10,483 nucleotides of DNA from Candidatus Daviesbacteria bacterium GW2011_GWA2_42_7 (GTDB lineage: Bacteria; Patescibacteriota; Microgenomatia; Daviesbacterales; UBA10151), in assembly GCA_000997105.1 (NCBI GenBank), contig LCEJ01000016.1:1-10483 (forward strand), read 5' to 3'. A program made the position numbers and the translations under genes. Below the pieces are notes generated by a model. It was not told the DNA's origin, ran no database searches, and saw only the letters and a list, made by a program, of their open reading frames with translations. Positions within the stretch are counted from its first letter, which is position 1; each line of letters opens with the position of its first letter. Shown piece after piece: positions 1-6,405 of the stretch.

Positions 1-1834
1 TGGAATAGAAGATACCCCCGTTAGAAGCTGTTAATGAGGCATTGGTCCCACCGTCCGCTAAAGCGACATCCGTCCCCCCTGCAAAATAGATAGCGGCAGT
101 ATTGACTGTCGGGGTAGAGCCAAAATCCACAACTCCGCCATCAATATCTAAGGCATTTAAGCTATGGGTTAAGGTTACATCCCCATTGTTAAAGTTAATT
201 ACAGCCCCGGATGCCAGGAAAAGGTCTGCCCACATCAAGGAGGTTGTACCTAAGGCATTACCATCAGAGGTTGAAGGGGAAAGGGCAGAGGAGGTCAAAA
301 GTACCTCGGCCGCAGCATCAATTAGAAAAGTTATCCCATTGGCAGTTGCCTCACCTATATCTATTGACTCATCACCTGTCCCTGTAATATCCCCACCTGA
401 GACTATTAAATCTAAATCTACTGTTAAACCATCACCCGTCCTTAAGACATCTGAGGCTGACCTATACAGTGATACAGAGTTGGCATCAGTCCCAAACTGG
501 ATCCCTGAGGCAACAGTTGAGGATGAGTATGTCCCGTCACAGTCAAAACAGAGGGCTACATTAGTATCTGCCCCTGAGACATCGGCTATATATACCCCGT
601 ATGCAGAGGTGGTGCCTGAGGCATCCCCCGTAGCATCAAAATATCCACCGTAGGTTAAAACCGTACCTGCAGCAGTCCGGCCGGTGTTTGAGGCTGTTGA
701 GTACAGGCCATACAAAGAGTATGTCCCGGTAGCATCATCAGCCCCTGTCTTGGTGGCTGTGTTGTATATTCCATAACCTGTCTGGGAGACAGCAGCCCCT
801 GTCACCACGGCAGTGGATGCCCAGGCATTGGACAGCCCATATGAGGTGGTAGCCCCGGTTCCGGTAAAGGTGGTTGAGACATCCAAAGTCCGGGAATCAT
901 CAGTTGACCCCGTACCATTGATATCCAGTAACCCTGCAGCTGCCGTGGTGTTTGAAGCATTGGTTAAGACCACATTTTCCCCTCCTGCCAGGGTGAAGTC
1001 CGTATCAGTGTTTGAGGTGACTGCCCCTCCATCGGCCACTACAAAGGTATCATCTATATCCAAGCCCCCGTCGGCATTCATATTGGCAGAGAATGTAGCC
1101 CCTGCTCCGGTGAAGGTAGTATTGGCAGCAGTACCTATGGTGCCGGAGGTAGTGATGGTATTCCCCGTTGAGATATTACCAAACCCTGAGGCGATAGACC
1201 CTGAGGCCAAAGCTCCCACTGTCGTGAGTGATGAGGTTACTACCCCTGAACCTAAAGTGGTCCCTGATAATACCGCAGTACCGCCAATGCCGTATGATGA
1301 GCCTGTGCCAAGGTCTGACTTTTGCCCGGGAGAAGTAGTCCCAATCCCCACGTTACCGTCAGAGTAGTAGATATTACTTCCCGAAGTTGTCCATTGGGAG
1401 CCTATATAAGCTGAGCCGTTGACGTAAAGAGAGGTAGCGTTGACTATGCCGTTGACATCCAAGGCAAAGGAAGCGGTTGTAGTGCCTATCCCAACATTGC
1501 CTGTGGTGGTGTTTATAAATACAGAGCTACTCCATGAAGGGGCAGCAGAGCCTTGTCCGACCAGAAGATACCCCGAGGATCCTGCCGAGGTGGCAGAAAT
1601 AGCTGAGGTGCCATTGCCATAAATGACTCCATATTGAGTTAAAGTTGTTGCTCCTGTTCCTCCCATGGCTACAGTTAAAGTGCCGGTTACTCCGGAAGAT
1701 AAGTCAGTAGTAGCTGATCCCCATTCTGGTACACCGCTACTGCCCGCCTTTAAAACATAACCAGTTGTGCCAATATTAAGTTTTGCTAATGTATCTGATG
1801 CACTACTATATAGTTGGTGTTTGAATCCCCGGAC
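1..1834 (-). CDS. Tail-fibre/adhesin-like surface protein, C-terminal part (shifted frame, runs off window)
   Basis: I read this frame codon by codon on the minus strand. It is open from 1834 to the left window edge (about 611 codons) with no stop, but it has no convincing start of its own. It is the continuation of the MerR-HTH/transmembrane gene at 1786-3495 after a frameshift. The protein is rich in Gly, Thr, Ser, Ala and Asn, almost free of Lys and Arg, and low in complexity. Motifs include GNVGIGTTT (1501-1475), GNVGIGTTSP (1357-1328), ALDVNG, and LADGGTNASLTAS near the left edge. Such motifs are typical of phage tail fibres and giant surface proteins. Between about 844 and 548 five degenerate units carry YG-L/I/G/V repeats. 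One CxxC (LCFDCDG, about 553-533) is unusual in such a protein. The likely role is an extracellular fibre or adhesin, by inference. The C-terminus, possibly with an S74-type or anchoring domain, is not visible. The only early ATG in this frame (1666) has no ribosome binding site. Confidence 0.8.
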
Positions 1835-3495
1835 TTAATGGTTTTATTGGTTAAGGTGTCGGTTGAGGTTTTGGCGACTAAGGTATCGGTAATGTCAGGG
1901 ATTGTTATAGTTTTATTTGATGAGGTAGGTGTCCAGGTTAAAGTACCTGTGGTACCGGTAGAAAAGGTGAGCTGGTTTTTGGCAGCAGTTAAATTAATTC
2001 CTGAAAGGGAAGGGGAGGAGGTAGTAAGGATAGTTTGGTTTAAGTCAATGGCAGTTCCTGAAATAGTAAGCTTCCTGGATGTTTTTGCGTCTGAGATTAC
2101 GATACCCTCACTAGTGGAAGAGATTGTTACCCCGTTGATCTCTTTTTCTACAGTAAGAGCCCCTTTGATAATGGTATCGGCGTTGATTTCCAGGTAAGTC
2201 CCGACAGTTTCTTCGGCTAAGACATTTGATGAAGATGAGAGGTCCGGTTGGAAGGTCTGGGTTTGGCTAGTGGCAAGGTTGGGTAGGACAGAAGGCAGAA
2301 GGCCAATTTCTTGGGCTTTGCCTGGTATAAAAGTTTTTATCGTCCCTTTGGCCAGGAAATTAAAGGGGGACAGGACGGTTTTGGCCAAGGGTTTAAGGTT
2401 GAAGGTTGGAAGCTGGATATTTGGAGTGGGGAGTTGTGGGGGGTTGAAAGAAAAAGTAGGAAGGGAAAGTTGTGGTAATTGGGGGAGGGTTAAGGATACC
2501 TGGGGATTAGGCAAAGATGGTAAATCCCATTTTGGTATGGGTGGTAAGGCCAGCTTAGGGGGTGACGGGTTGGGGAGTGAAGGTAAAGTAATTTGAGGAA
2601 GCTTGCCCTGAGCGAAGCCGAAGGGTTGGGGTAGGGTGGGAGGCGGAGGTAAGGTGACGGTTGGTAAAGAAAATGCGATTTTTGGTACAGAGATAGTGGG
2701 TGGATAAATGGTTGGCAGGACAAGGGATGGTAAAGTGACAGTTGGGAGAGAGATGGAGGGCAGAGAAAAAGTAGGAAGGGAAAGTTGTGGTAGTTGGGGG
2801 AATTGCAATCGTGGCAACAGGCTGTTTTGTTTGGGTTGGTCCTGGCGCTCCGGTATCTCGGGTGCGTCCTCTATAACGTCCGTTACCCCTCGTATATCTT
2901 CAGCGCCACCCTCCACCGACTTACCTGTAATTTCTACCGTTTGGGAGGAGGCAATAAGATAGGGGGCGCCGAAAAATTGCTTGGTGTCTTCCGGATTTGA
3001 AAGGTAAGAGAAAACCAGAGTGGCAACAGTAATTACAATTATAATAAAAGCCAAAGCTAAACCTGCATAGATTTTACGCCCTGTTTTGCCAGGTTTGCAT
3101 AGATTTTTCAGGAATTTCAGGAGATTAGCCCCACTTTGTCCCACTTCGGGGTAAAGGGTACGGGAATGGGAAATTGGTTTGGGGTGGGGGTGATTGTTTT
3201 GTCCTATTGTAATCTCTTTTTTGGGGTCAAACTTGGGGTCTAAGAGGTCAAAAATTTTTGTTTCTTCGGTTTGGTTGGTCTTGTGGTTGACGCTGTGTAA
3301 ATCCTCAATGGGATAAAGCCTGGTACCGCCTGGGGTATAAGCGGGGTGGATCTTGCCGGCCTTTTCCCATCGCCTTACGGTATCTATGGAAACTCCCAAA
3401 ACTTTAGCGGCCTGGCCTATTTTTACAAGGGAGGAAGAATTCTTTTGGTAATCCGAGAGGCGATCGACTGATAAATTATTTTTGGCAGACGGCAT
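1786..3495 (-). CDS. MerR-type HTH / transmembrane / Leu-Pro stalk protein, N-terminal part of frameshifted surface-fibre gene
   Basis: The 569-residue frame starts at the only Met in the protein. Residues 23-66 form a MerR/excisionase-like winged helix: VKIGQAAKVLGVSIDTVRRW is the helix-turn-helix and PGGTRLYPIEDL the wing. Residues 142-165 are one strong transmembrane helix preceded by basic residues (KPGKTGRK), so the HTH should be cytoplasmic and the rest outside. Residues 228-366 are a stalk of repeated LP-x-LP units. Residues 430-555 are beta-rich, tail-fibre-like sequence ending with TDTLTNKTIKSG, a common fibre pattern. The frame then stops at 1786 after a short non-homologous tail, while the fibre continues in another frame to the left edge, so the real product is probably far longer. 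The start has no clear Shine-Dalgarno. The gene has its own promoter region at 3496-3755. It may be a membrane-tethered regulator or a fibre whose cytoplasmic end is a reused HTH; the function is unknown. Confidence 0.8.
   Translation of the reverse strand: MPSAKNNLSVDRLSDYQKNSSSLVKIGQAAKVLGVSIDTVRRWEKAGKIHPAYTPGGTRLYPIEDLHSVNHKTNQTEETKIFDLLDPKFDPKKEITIGQNNHPHPKPISHSRTLYPEVGQSGANLLKFLKNLCKPGKTGRKIYAGLALAFIIIVITVATLVFSYLSNPEDTKQFFGAPYLIASSQTVEITGKSVEGGAEDIRGVTDVIEDAPEIPERQDQPKQNSLLPRLQFPQLPQLSLPTFSLPSISLPTVTLPSLVLPTIYPPTISVPKIAFSLPTVTLPPPPTLPQPFGFAQGKLPQITLPSLPNPSPPKLALPPIPKWDLPSLPNPQVSLTLPQLPQLSLPTFSFNPPQLPTPNIQLPTFNLKPLAKTVLSPFNFLAKGTIKTFIPGKAQEIGLLPSVLPNLATSQTQTFQPDLSSSSNVLAEETVGTYLEINADTIIKGALTVEKEINGVTISSTSEGIVISDAKTSRKLTISGTAIDLNQTILTTSSPSLSGINLTAAKNQLTFSTGTTGTLTWTPTSSNKTITIPDITDTLVAKTSTDTLTNKTIKSGDSNTNYIVVHQIH
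2449..2485. repeat. 37-bp direct repeat, copy 1 (copy 2 at 2764-2800)
   Basis: The two 37-base copies differ at one position (taattggggg here, tagttggggg in copy 2) and lie 315 bases apart (105 codons, in frame). Both encode the same stalk segment, QLPQLSLPTFS. The near identity at the DNA level suggests recent duplication or gene conversion inside the stalk. Confidence 0.85.
2602..2625 (-). repeat. In-frame short insertion element encoding PFGFAQGK
   Basis: Eight residues, PFGFAQGK (291-298), interrupt the Leu/Pro pattern between two LPQ units. The DNA contains CCCTTCGGCTTCGCTCAGGG, with CCCT/AGGG ends and a weak internal hairpin. I know this sequence type from memory as a dispersed short palindromic repeat in many CPR and other environmental genomes, often translated as PFGFAQGK or PFDKLRAG. 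The insertion keeps the frame and lies in a tolerant low-complexity region. Confidence 0.65.
2764..2800. repeat. 37-bp direct repeat, copy 2 (copy 1 at 2449-2485)
   Basis: Partner of the repeat at 2449-2485 with one mismatch. It encodes the first QLPQLSLPTFS segment of the stalk. The in-frame spacing means recombination between the copies would remove exactly 105 codons without changing the frame. Confidence 0.85.
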
Positions 3496-3537
3496 GGTGG
3501 GGAATTGACCTAATTAACCTAATTCCTAATAAGCGAA

Positions 3538-3560
3538 GCTTGAAAACATATTTTTCAAGC
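3538..3560 (-). other. Leader hairpin, 9-bp perfect stem
   Basis: GCTTGAAAA and TTTTCAAGC pair perfectly around a 5-base loop (CATAT). The hairpin lies 43 bases upstream of the MerR-like start codon, inside the predicted transcript. No U-run follows on the minus strand, so it is probably not an intrinsic terminator. A role in mRNA stability or regulation is possible but unproven. Confidence 0.5.
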
Positions 3561-3591
3561 AAGCTTTCAAACTATGTTTATTAACCTAAAG

Positions 3592-3633
3592 AAGCACCAA
3601 CGACTAAATGTCTAATTTGGGATTTAGGTGCTT
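3592..3633 (-). other. Leader two-part hairpin
   Basis: AAGCAC (3592-3597) pairs with GTGCTT (3628-3633), and CTAAAT (3604-3609) pairs with ATTTAG (3622-3627), leaving a bulge on one side and a 12-base loop. The structure would form in the 5' leader of the MerR-like gene. I do not recognise a known riboswitch class. Confidence 0.45.
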
Positions 3634-3642
3634 GGGGTTTGT

Positions 3643-3678
3643 TTAGAAATTAGGGTACTTAGAAATTAGAAATTCTAA
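3643..3678. repeat. TTAGAA-rich short repeats with a 13-bp palindrome
   Basis: TTAGAAATTAG occurs twice (3643-3653 and 3659-3669), followed by the palindrome TTAGAAATTCTAA (3666-3678). The wording resembles the TTAGAAG-rich inverted repeat inserted in radA near the right edge. A shared repeat family is possible, but low complexity could also explain it. Confidence 0.45.
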
Positions 3679-3703
3679 CTCACTTTCTTCCGTCTGCTCG
3701 TAT

Positions 3704-3718
3704 ATACTAATGTAGTAT
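3704..3718. promoter_or_regulatory. 15-bp palindrome at the predicted transcription start
   Basis: ATACTA-ATG-TAGTAT is a perfect dyad with 6-base arms. It lies 8 bases downstream of the predicted -10 box of the MerR-like gene, a position where a bound repressor would block initiation. The region is AT-rich, so chance occurrence is not excluded. Confidence 0.4.
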
Positions 3719-3725
3719 CTATATC

Positions 3726-3755
3726 AGAATACCCATATTTGCATATATTTGTCAA
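3726..3755 (-). promoter_or_regulatory. Sigma70-like promoter of the MerR-like/fibre gene, with a dyad in its spacer
   Basis: On the minus strand a perfect -35 box TTGACA (3755-3750) and a -10 box TATTCT (3731-3726) are separated by 18 bases. The spacer contains the near-palindrome ATATATGCAAATAT (3748-3735; 12 of 14 bases symmetric), centred one base from the middle of the spacer. MerR-family activators bind dyads between the -35 and -10 boxes, so autoregulation by the HTH of this gene is possible. The predicted leader is about 220 bases long. Confidence 0.5.
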
Positions 3756-3881
3756 GATACTTGATATGCGTTTAGGGATGATTTTGGGAAGATTTTGTAT
3801 CCGGAAGATTAGGTTGGTATAACAAGCTAAGCGATGATGTAAAACGGTTTTTAGCGAGTCAAAAGCGGTTTTGCCCTTAAT

Positions 3882-4169
3882 TTAATTCGGGCCGAAGTCG
3901 AGTTGGATTTCGGTGAAAATAGTAACTTTATTGTTGCTGGCATAAATTATTGCCAGGGGAAAGTTGAAAGTGGCCGTCTCATTCTTGGGCTTTTTGACAG
4001 TGATAGGGACCCCCTGTAGAAGGGTGATGAAGTTAGCATGTTGAGGCAAGATGTCAAAGTCACCTGATGTGTTTTTTGAAGAGACAGCAAAAACAGGCCC
4101 TTCGAAAATTACCTCTTTCGGGGAGAGGATTTTTACTTGTAGAAATTGAGTGTCTGTTTGAGGATCCAT
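3882..4169 (-). CDS. atpC: ATP synthase epsilon subunit, short form (beta-sandwich domain only)
   Basis: This 95-residue protein matches the N-terminal beta-sandwich of F1 epsilon: LQVKILSPKEVIFEGPVFAVSSKNTSGDF is followed by DILPQHANFITLL, the family's conserved GxFxxLPxHA-type region. Bacterial epsilon is usually 130-140 residues and has a C-terminal pair of helices that can inhibit ATP hydrolysis; that domain is absent because the protein stops right after the sandwich. It should bind gamma at the foot of the central stalk. It is the last gene of the atp operon, 12 bases after the beta stop, with no evident Shine-Dalgarno. Loss of the inhibitory domain suggests the ATPase is not held in check by epsilon in the usual way (inference). 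A frameshift losing the C-terminus is less likely, since I see no continuation in the AT-rich sequence downstream. Confidence 0.9.
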   Translation of the reverse strand: MDPQTDTQFLQVKILSPKEVIFEGPVFAVSSKNTSGDFDILPQHANFITLLQGVPITVKKPKNETATFNFPLAIIYASNNKVTIFTEIQLDFGPN

Positions 4170-4181
4170 AAAGTTGTGATC

Positions 4182-5564
4182 TTATTTGATATCTTTAACT
4201 GTGCCTATATACAGAAATTTTTCCGGCGGGATATTATCTAACTTTCCGGAAAGGATATCTGTAATATCGGGAATGGTAGATCCCTTTGGCACATAAACAC
4301 CTTTTCTCCCGGTTTGGGTTTCGGTTACAAAAAACGGCTGGGTTAGGTAATTTATGACCTTTTTAACCCGGGTGAACAAAATCCTGTCTTCTGCTGAAAG
4401 CTCGGATTCCCCGACAATCGCCACAATATGGGAAAGCTTACTATACCTTTCCAAAAGCTCCTGGAAGCGGGTCAGTACCAGGAAATGGTCTTCTCCGATG
4501 AGTGTCTTGGACAGGGTGGAGGAGGATGACTGGTTGATATCTACCGGGGGGTAAAGGCCCATCTGGGCAATGGAGCGGGATAATACCACGGCGCTGTCCA
4601 AAAATGACATAATGGTATTGACCCCGGCATCGGTGATCTCATCCGAAGGGACATAAACAGCCTGGATGGAAGTAATGGAGCCGTTTTCGGTTGAAACCAG
4701 CCGATCCTCCAGGTTTGAGACCTCCGTTTGCATGGTTGCCTGGTAAGCCTGCTCTGAAGGGATAGTAGAGAGAAGTGTGGCTACCTCATTGCCCGCTTGG
4801 ACAAAACGGAACATATTGTCCAGGAAAAAGAGGACATCTTGTTTTTGTTTGTCGCGGAAATATTCGGCAATTGTTACGGCTGCCAAAGCAACCCTGAATC
4901 TTACAGCTGCGTTTTCATTCATTTGCCCTAAAACCATAACAATTTTATCCATCGCTTTTAGTTCAACCATCCTTTGGTAAAGCTCCTGGCCCTCGCGGAT
5001 ACGCTCACCGACGCCGGCAAAAACGGAAATTCCCTGCTTTCCTCCGGCCCGGGTAGTGATGTTATGGATAAGCTCCGTCATCAGGATTGTTTTACCAACG
5101 CCGGCGCCGCCGATAAAACCAATCCGGCCGCCTTTTAGAAAAGGCGTTAAAAAGTCTATGGCTTTAATTCCGGTTTCTAAGATCTCCCCCGTACCTTTGA
5201 CGGTGGAAAGAGGAGGCGTTTTGGAATAGATAGACGAAGGGTCGTTAGCGGATAAAGTTTGTTTGCCGTCCTGGGCTTCCCCGAACAGGTTAATAACCCT
5301 TCCTAAAATAGAAGGGGAGATAAGGATATTAAATTGTGAACCGCTGCCGGCGAGAAGCATTCCTCGGTATAGATTGTTAGGGTTTGAAAGTATTAGACAT
5401 GATGCGATATCTTCTGATTGGTAGAACACTTCGAGCTTGACGTCCGGATCTTTGGGGCAGGTTAAAACTTCCAAAAGGGAAGGCAGCCCTTTTGATTCTA
5501 TTTGGACCTCGGCAATTTGCCCCTTGACGCTTTTAACGCTGCCGACAACTTTAGGGCTACCCAT
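4182..5564 (-). CDS. atpD: ATP synthase F1 beta subunit (catalytic)
   Basis: This 460-residue protein is close to full length for the family. It has the N-terminal beta-barrel (1-75), the P-loop GGAGVGKT (152-159), the GERIREG motif with the catalytic glutamate (E187), the Walker B end FFLDN (D249), a conserved SITSIQAVYVPSDEITD stretch and the adenine-pocket tyrosine in GLYPPVD (Y338). The lever motif, normally DELSEED, reads SELSAED (387-393), losing two acidic residues. The C-terminal helical domain ends normally (TQPFFVTETQTGRKGVYVP). All residues needed for ATP hydrolysis or synthesis appear present. The start overlaps the end of gamma by 8 bases, and a strong Shine-Dalgarno lies inside the gamma C-terminal codons, indicating translational coupling. 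Identification is certain; the direction of the reaction in the cell is not. Confidence 0.98.
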   Translation of the reverse strand: MGSPKVVGSVKSVKGQIAEVQIESKGLPSLLEVLTCPKDPDVKLEVFYQSEDIASCLILSNPNNLYRGMLLAGSGSQFNILISPSILGRVINLFGEAQDGKQTLSANDPSSIYSKTPPLSTVKGTGEILETGIKAIDFLTPFLKGGRIGFIGGAGVGKTILMTELIHNITTRAGGKQGISVFAGVGERIREGQELYQRMVELKAMDKIVMVLGQMNENAAVRFRVALAAVTIAEYFRDKQKQDVLFFLDNMFRFVQAGNEVATLLSTIPSEQAYQATMQTEVSNLEDRLVSTENGSITSIQAVYVPSDEITDAGVNTIMSFLDSAVVLSRSIAQMGLYPPVDINQSSSSTLSKTLIGEDHFLVLTRFQELLERYSKLSHIVAIVGESELSAEDRILFTRVKKVINYLTQPFFVTETQTGRKGVYVPKGSTIPDITDILSGKLDNIPPEKFLYIGTVKDIK

Positions 5565-6402
5565 TTTGCTCCTTCCTCCAAATCAGTGACCCCGCAAAGG
5601 TGTCTAAAAGTTTAGTGTTGTCGATTGATCTTTTGGCACGGGCTAAAAATCTTTTTTGGTCTTGGATTATCTCGCCGGCGTTGACCTGGGCTTTATCCAT
5701 TGAAATAAGCCTGGCGGCGGTTCTTGCAAGTTCTGATTCCAAAAATGTCTGCTCAAGTAAAAGCAGGGTAACCTGGCCGTTGAAGAAGCTCATCATCATT
5801 TGTATTTCCGGCTCAAAGATATAGTTGAAGGTGTGTCCACTGCTTTCCAGGAAAGATTCAGGTGGGTGCTGTAAAAGGTCGACAACGTGCGGGTGTTGTA
5901 CTAAGACACTTTGCATCCTCGGGTAATAAACCAAAATTTGCTGGTAATCGGTTAGGATTCTCGCAATTTGAACCATTTCCTCCATGGGAGGCAGGTCGTC
6001 TTTGGGAATAAAGACCTGGTAGGGGAGGGAAAAATTAGTTGACCCTAGGTATTCTTTGGCGGTTGTGCCGACAATAACCCGGTCGGTGGGGAATTTTGAG
6101 GTGTTTTCAATAAAAAACTCTATTAGGCGGTTTTCCAGATCCCCGTAAAACCTTTTATTGGAGGTTAAAAGGATGCTTAAGGTATCTTTTGTTTTGGAGG
6201 CCTCTGCGATATTTGCCTTCAGGGCGGCAACTTTTACTACCCGGTAAACGGCCAGTACTTCCTGGAAGAAGCTACGGTTTTTCTCGATGCCGGAGCGGAT
6301 TTTTTGCAGCTTCATAGCAGCGATCTCGGTATAAGCCTGGGCCACCATCTTCATTGACTGGCTGTCTTCTAAAGTTTGTCTTATTTGTCCCATGGTTTGC
6401 AT
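5557..6402 (-). CDS. atpG: ATP synthase F1 gamma subunit (central stalk)
   Basis: At 281 residues the length is normal. The N-terminal helix (MGQIRQTLEDSQSMKMVAQAYTEI) and the C-terminal helix (ARLISMDKAQVNAGEIIQD to the end) form the coiled-coil shaft that turns inside alpha3beta3. The middle is a diverged Rossmann-like domain in which the usual GLCGGFN is replaced by NKRFYGDLE. The C-terminal part keeps the family pattern of small and charged residues (A-R-x-x-x-M-x-x-A-x-x-N-A). The ATG at 6402 is preferred over the one at 6393 because a GAGGAGG Shine-Dalgarno lies 11 bases upstream. The start is 3 bases after the alpha stop, and the end overlaps beta by 8 bases. Gamma should contact the epsilon and c proteins; since the c-like protein here is altered, gamma may not be driven by an ion flux. 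Confidence 0.96.
   Translation of the reverse strand: MQTMGQIRQTLEDSQSMKMVAQAYTEIAAMKLQKIRSGIEKNRSFFQEVLAVYRVVKVAALKANIAEASKTKDTLSILLTSNKRFYGDLENRLIEFFIENTSKFPTDRVIVGTTAKEYLGSTNFSLPYQVFIPKDDLPPMEEMVQIARILTDYQQILVYYPRMQSVLVQHPHVVDLLQHPPESFLESSGHTFNYIFEPEIQMMMSFFNGQVTLLLLEQTFLESELARTAARLISMDKAQVNAGEIIQDQKRFLARAKRSIDNTKLLDTFAGSLIWRKEQNG
5569..5579 (-). promoter_or_regulatory. Strong ribosome binding site of atpD inside atpG
   Basis: GGAGGAAGGAG lies 4 bases before the atpD ATG and is made from the last sense codons of atpG (encoding W-R-K-E). Together with the 8-base overlap it supports coupled translation, and high beta expression relative to gamma fits the 3:1 stoichiometry. Confidence 0.75.
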
Positions 6403-6405
6403 GGG

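Larger units (their letters stand above)
2398..2814 (-). repeat. Leu/Pro-rich tandem repeat stalk (residues 228-366)
   Basis: About 139 residues consist mainly of short units such as LPQL, LPTF, LPSL and LPTV, with Pro every 4-6 residues. The plus strand is correspondingly G-rich. Extended Pro-rich segments of this kind usually form rigid, protease-resistant stalks spanning a cell wall; that role is inferred here. Confidence 0.8.
3496..3881. other. Intergenic leader and promoter region between atpC and the MerR-like gene
   Basis: This is an AT-rich stretch of 386 bases with no plausible gene. It holds a sigma70-like minus-strand promoter (3726-3755), a 15-bp palindrome at its start point (3704-3718), TTAGAA-rich repeats (3643-3678) and two potential hairpins (3538-3560 and 3592-3633) that would lie in the 5' leader of the MerR-like gene. 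Between 3756 and 3881, downstream of atpC, I see no clear intrinsic terminator, only a loosely repeated CGGTTTT. Confidence 0.7.

Noticed and set aside
102..1622. Plus-strand open frames at 102-653, 813-1367 and 1440-1622
   Set aside because: They are antisense to the continuous minus-strand fibre frame, which carries recognisable VGIGTTSP-type motifs. Repetitive Gly/Thr/Ala codons give long open frames on the opposite strand.
1..1666. A separate gene starting at the ATG at 1666 (minus strand)
   Set aside because: No ribosome binding site, and the same frame encodes fibre-like sequence upstream of it, so a frameshifted continuation is more likely.
1786..1834. Programmed -1 frameshift
   Set aside because: No X-XXY-YYZ slippery site and no obvious downstream pseudoknot in the overlap; an indel is simpler.
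2490..2723. Minus-strand 77-residue frame within the stalk
   Set aside because: A shadow of the Leu/Pro repeat in another frame.
3592..3678. CRISPR-like array
   Set aside because: The short TTAGAA repeats are only 11-13 bases with 5-base spacing, and there are no regular spacers or cas genes.
3756..3881. Intrinsic terminator after atpC
   Set aside because: Only weak AT-rich dyads around CGGTTTT; no GC-rich stem followed by a U-run on the minus strand.
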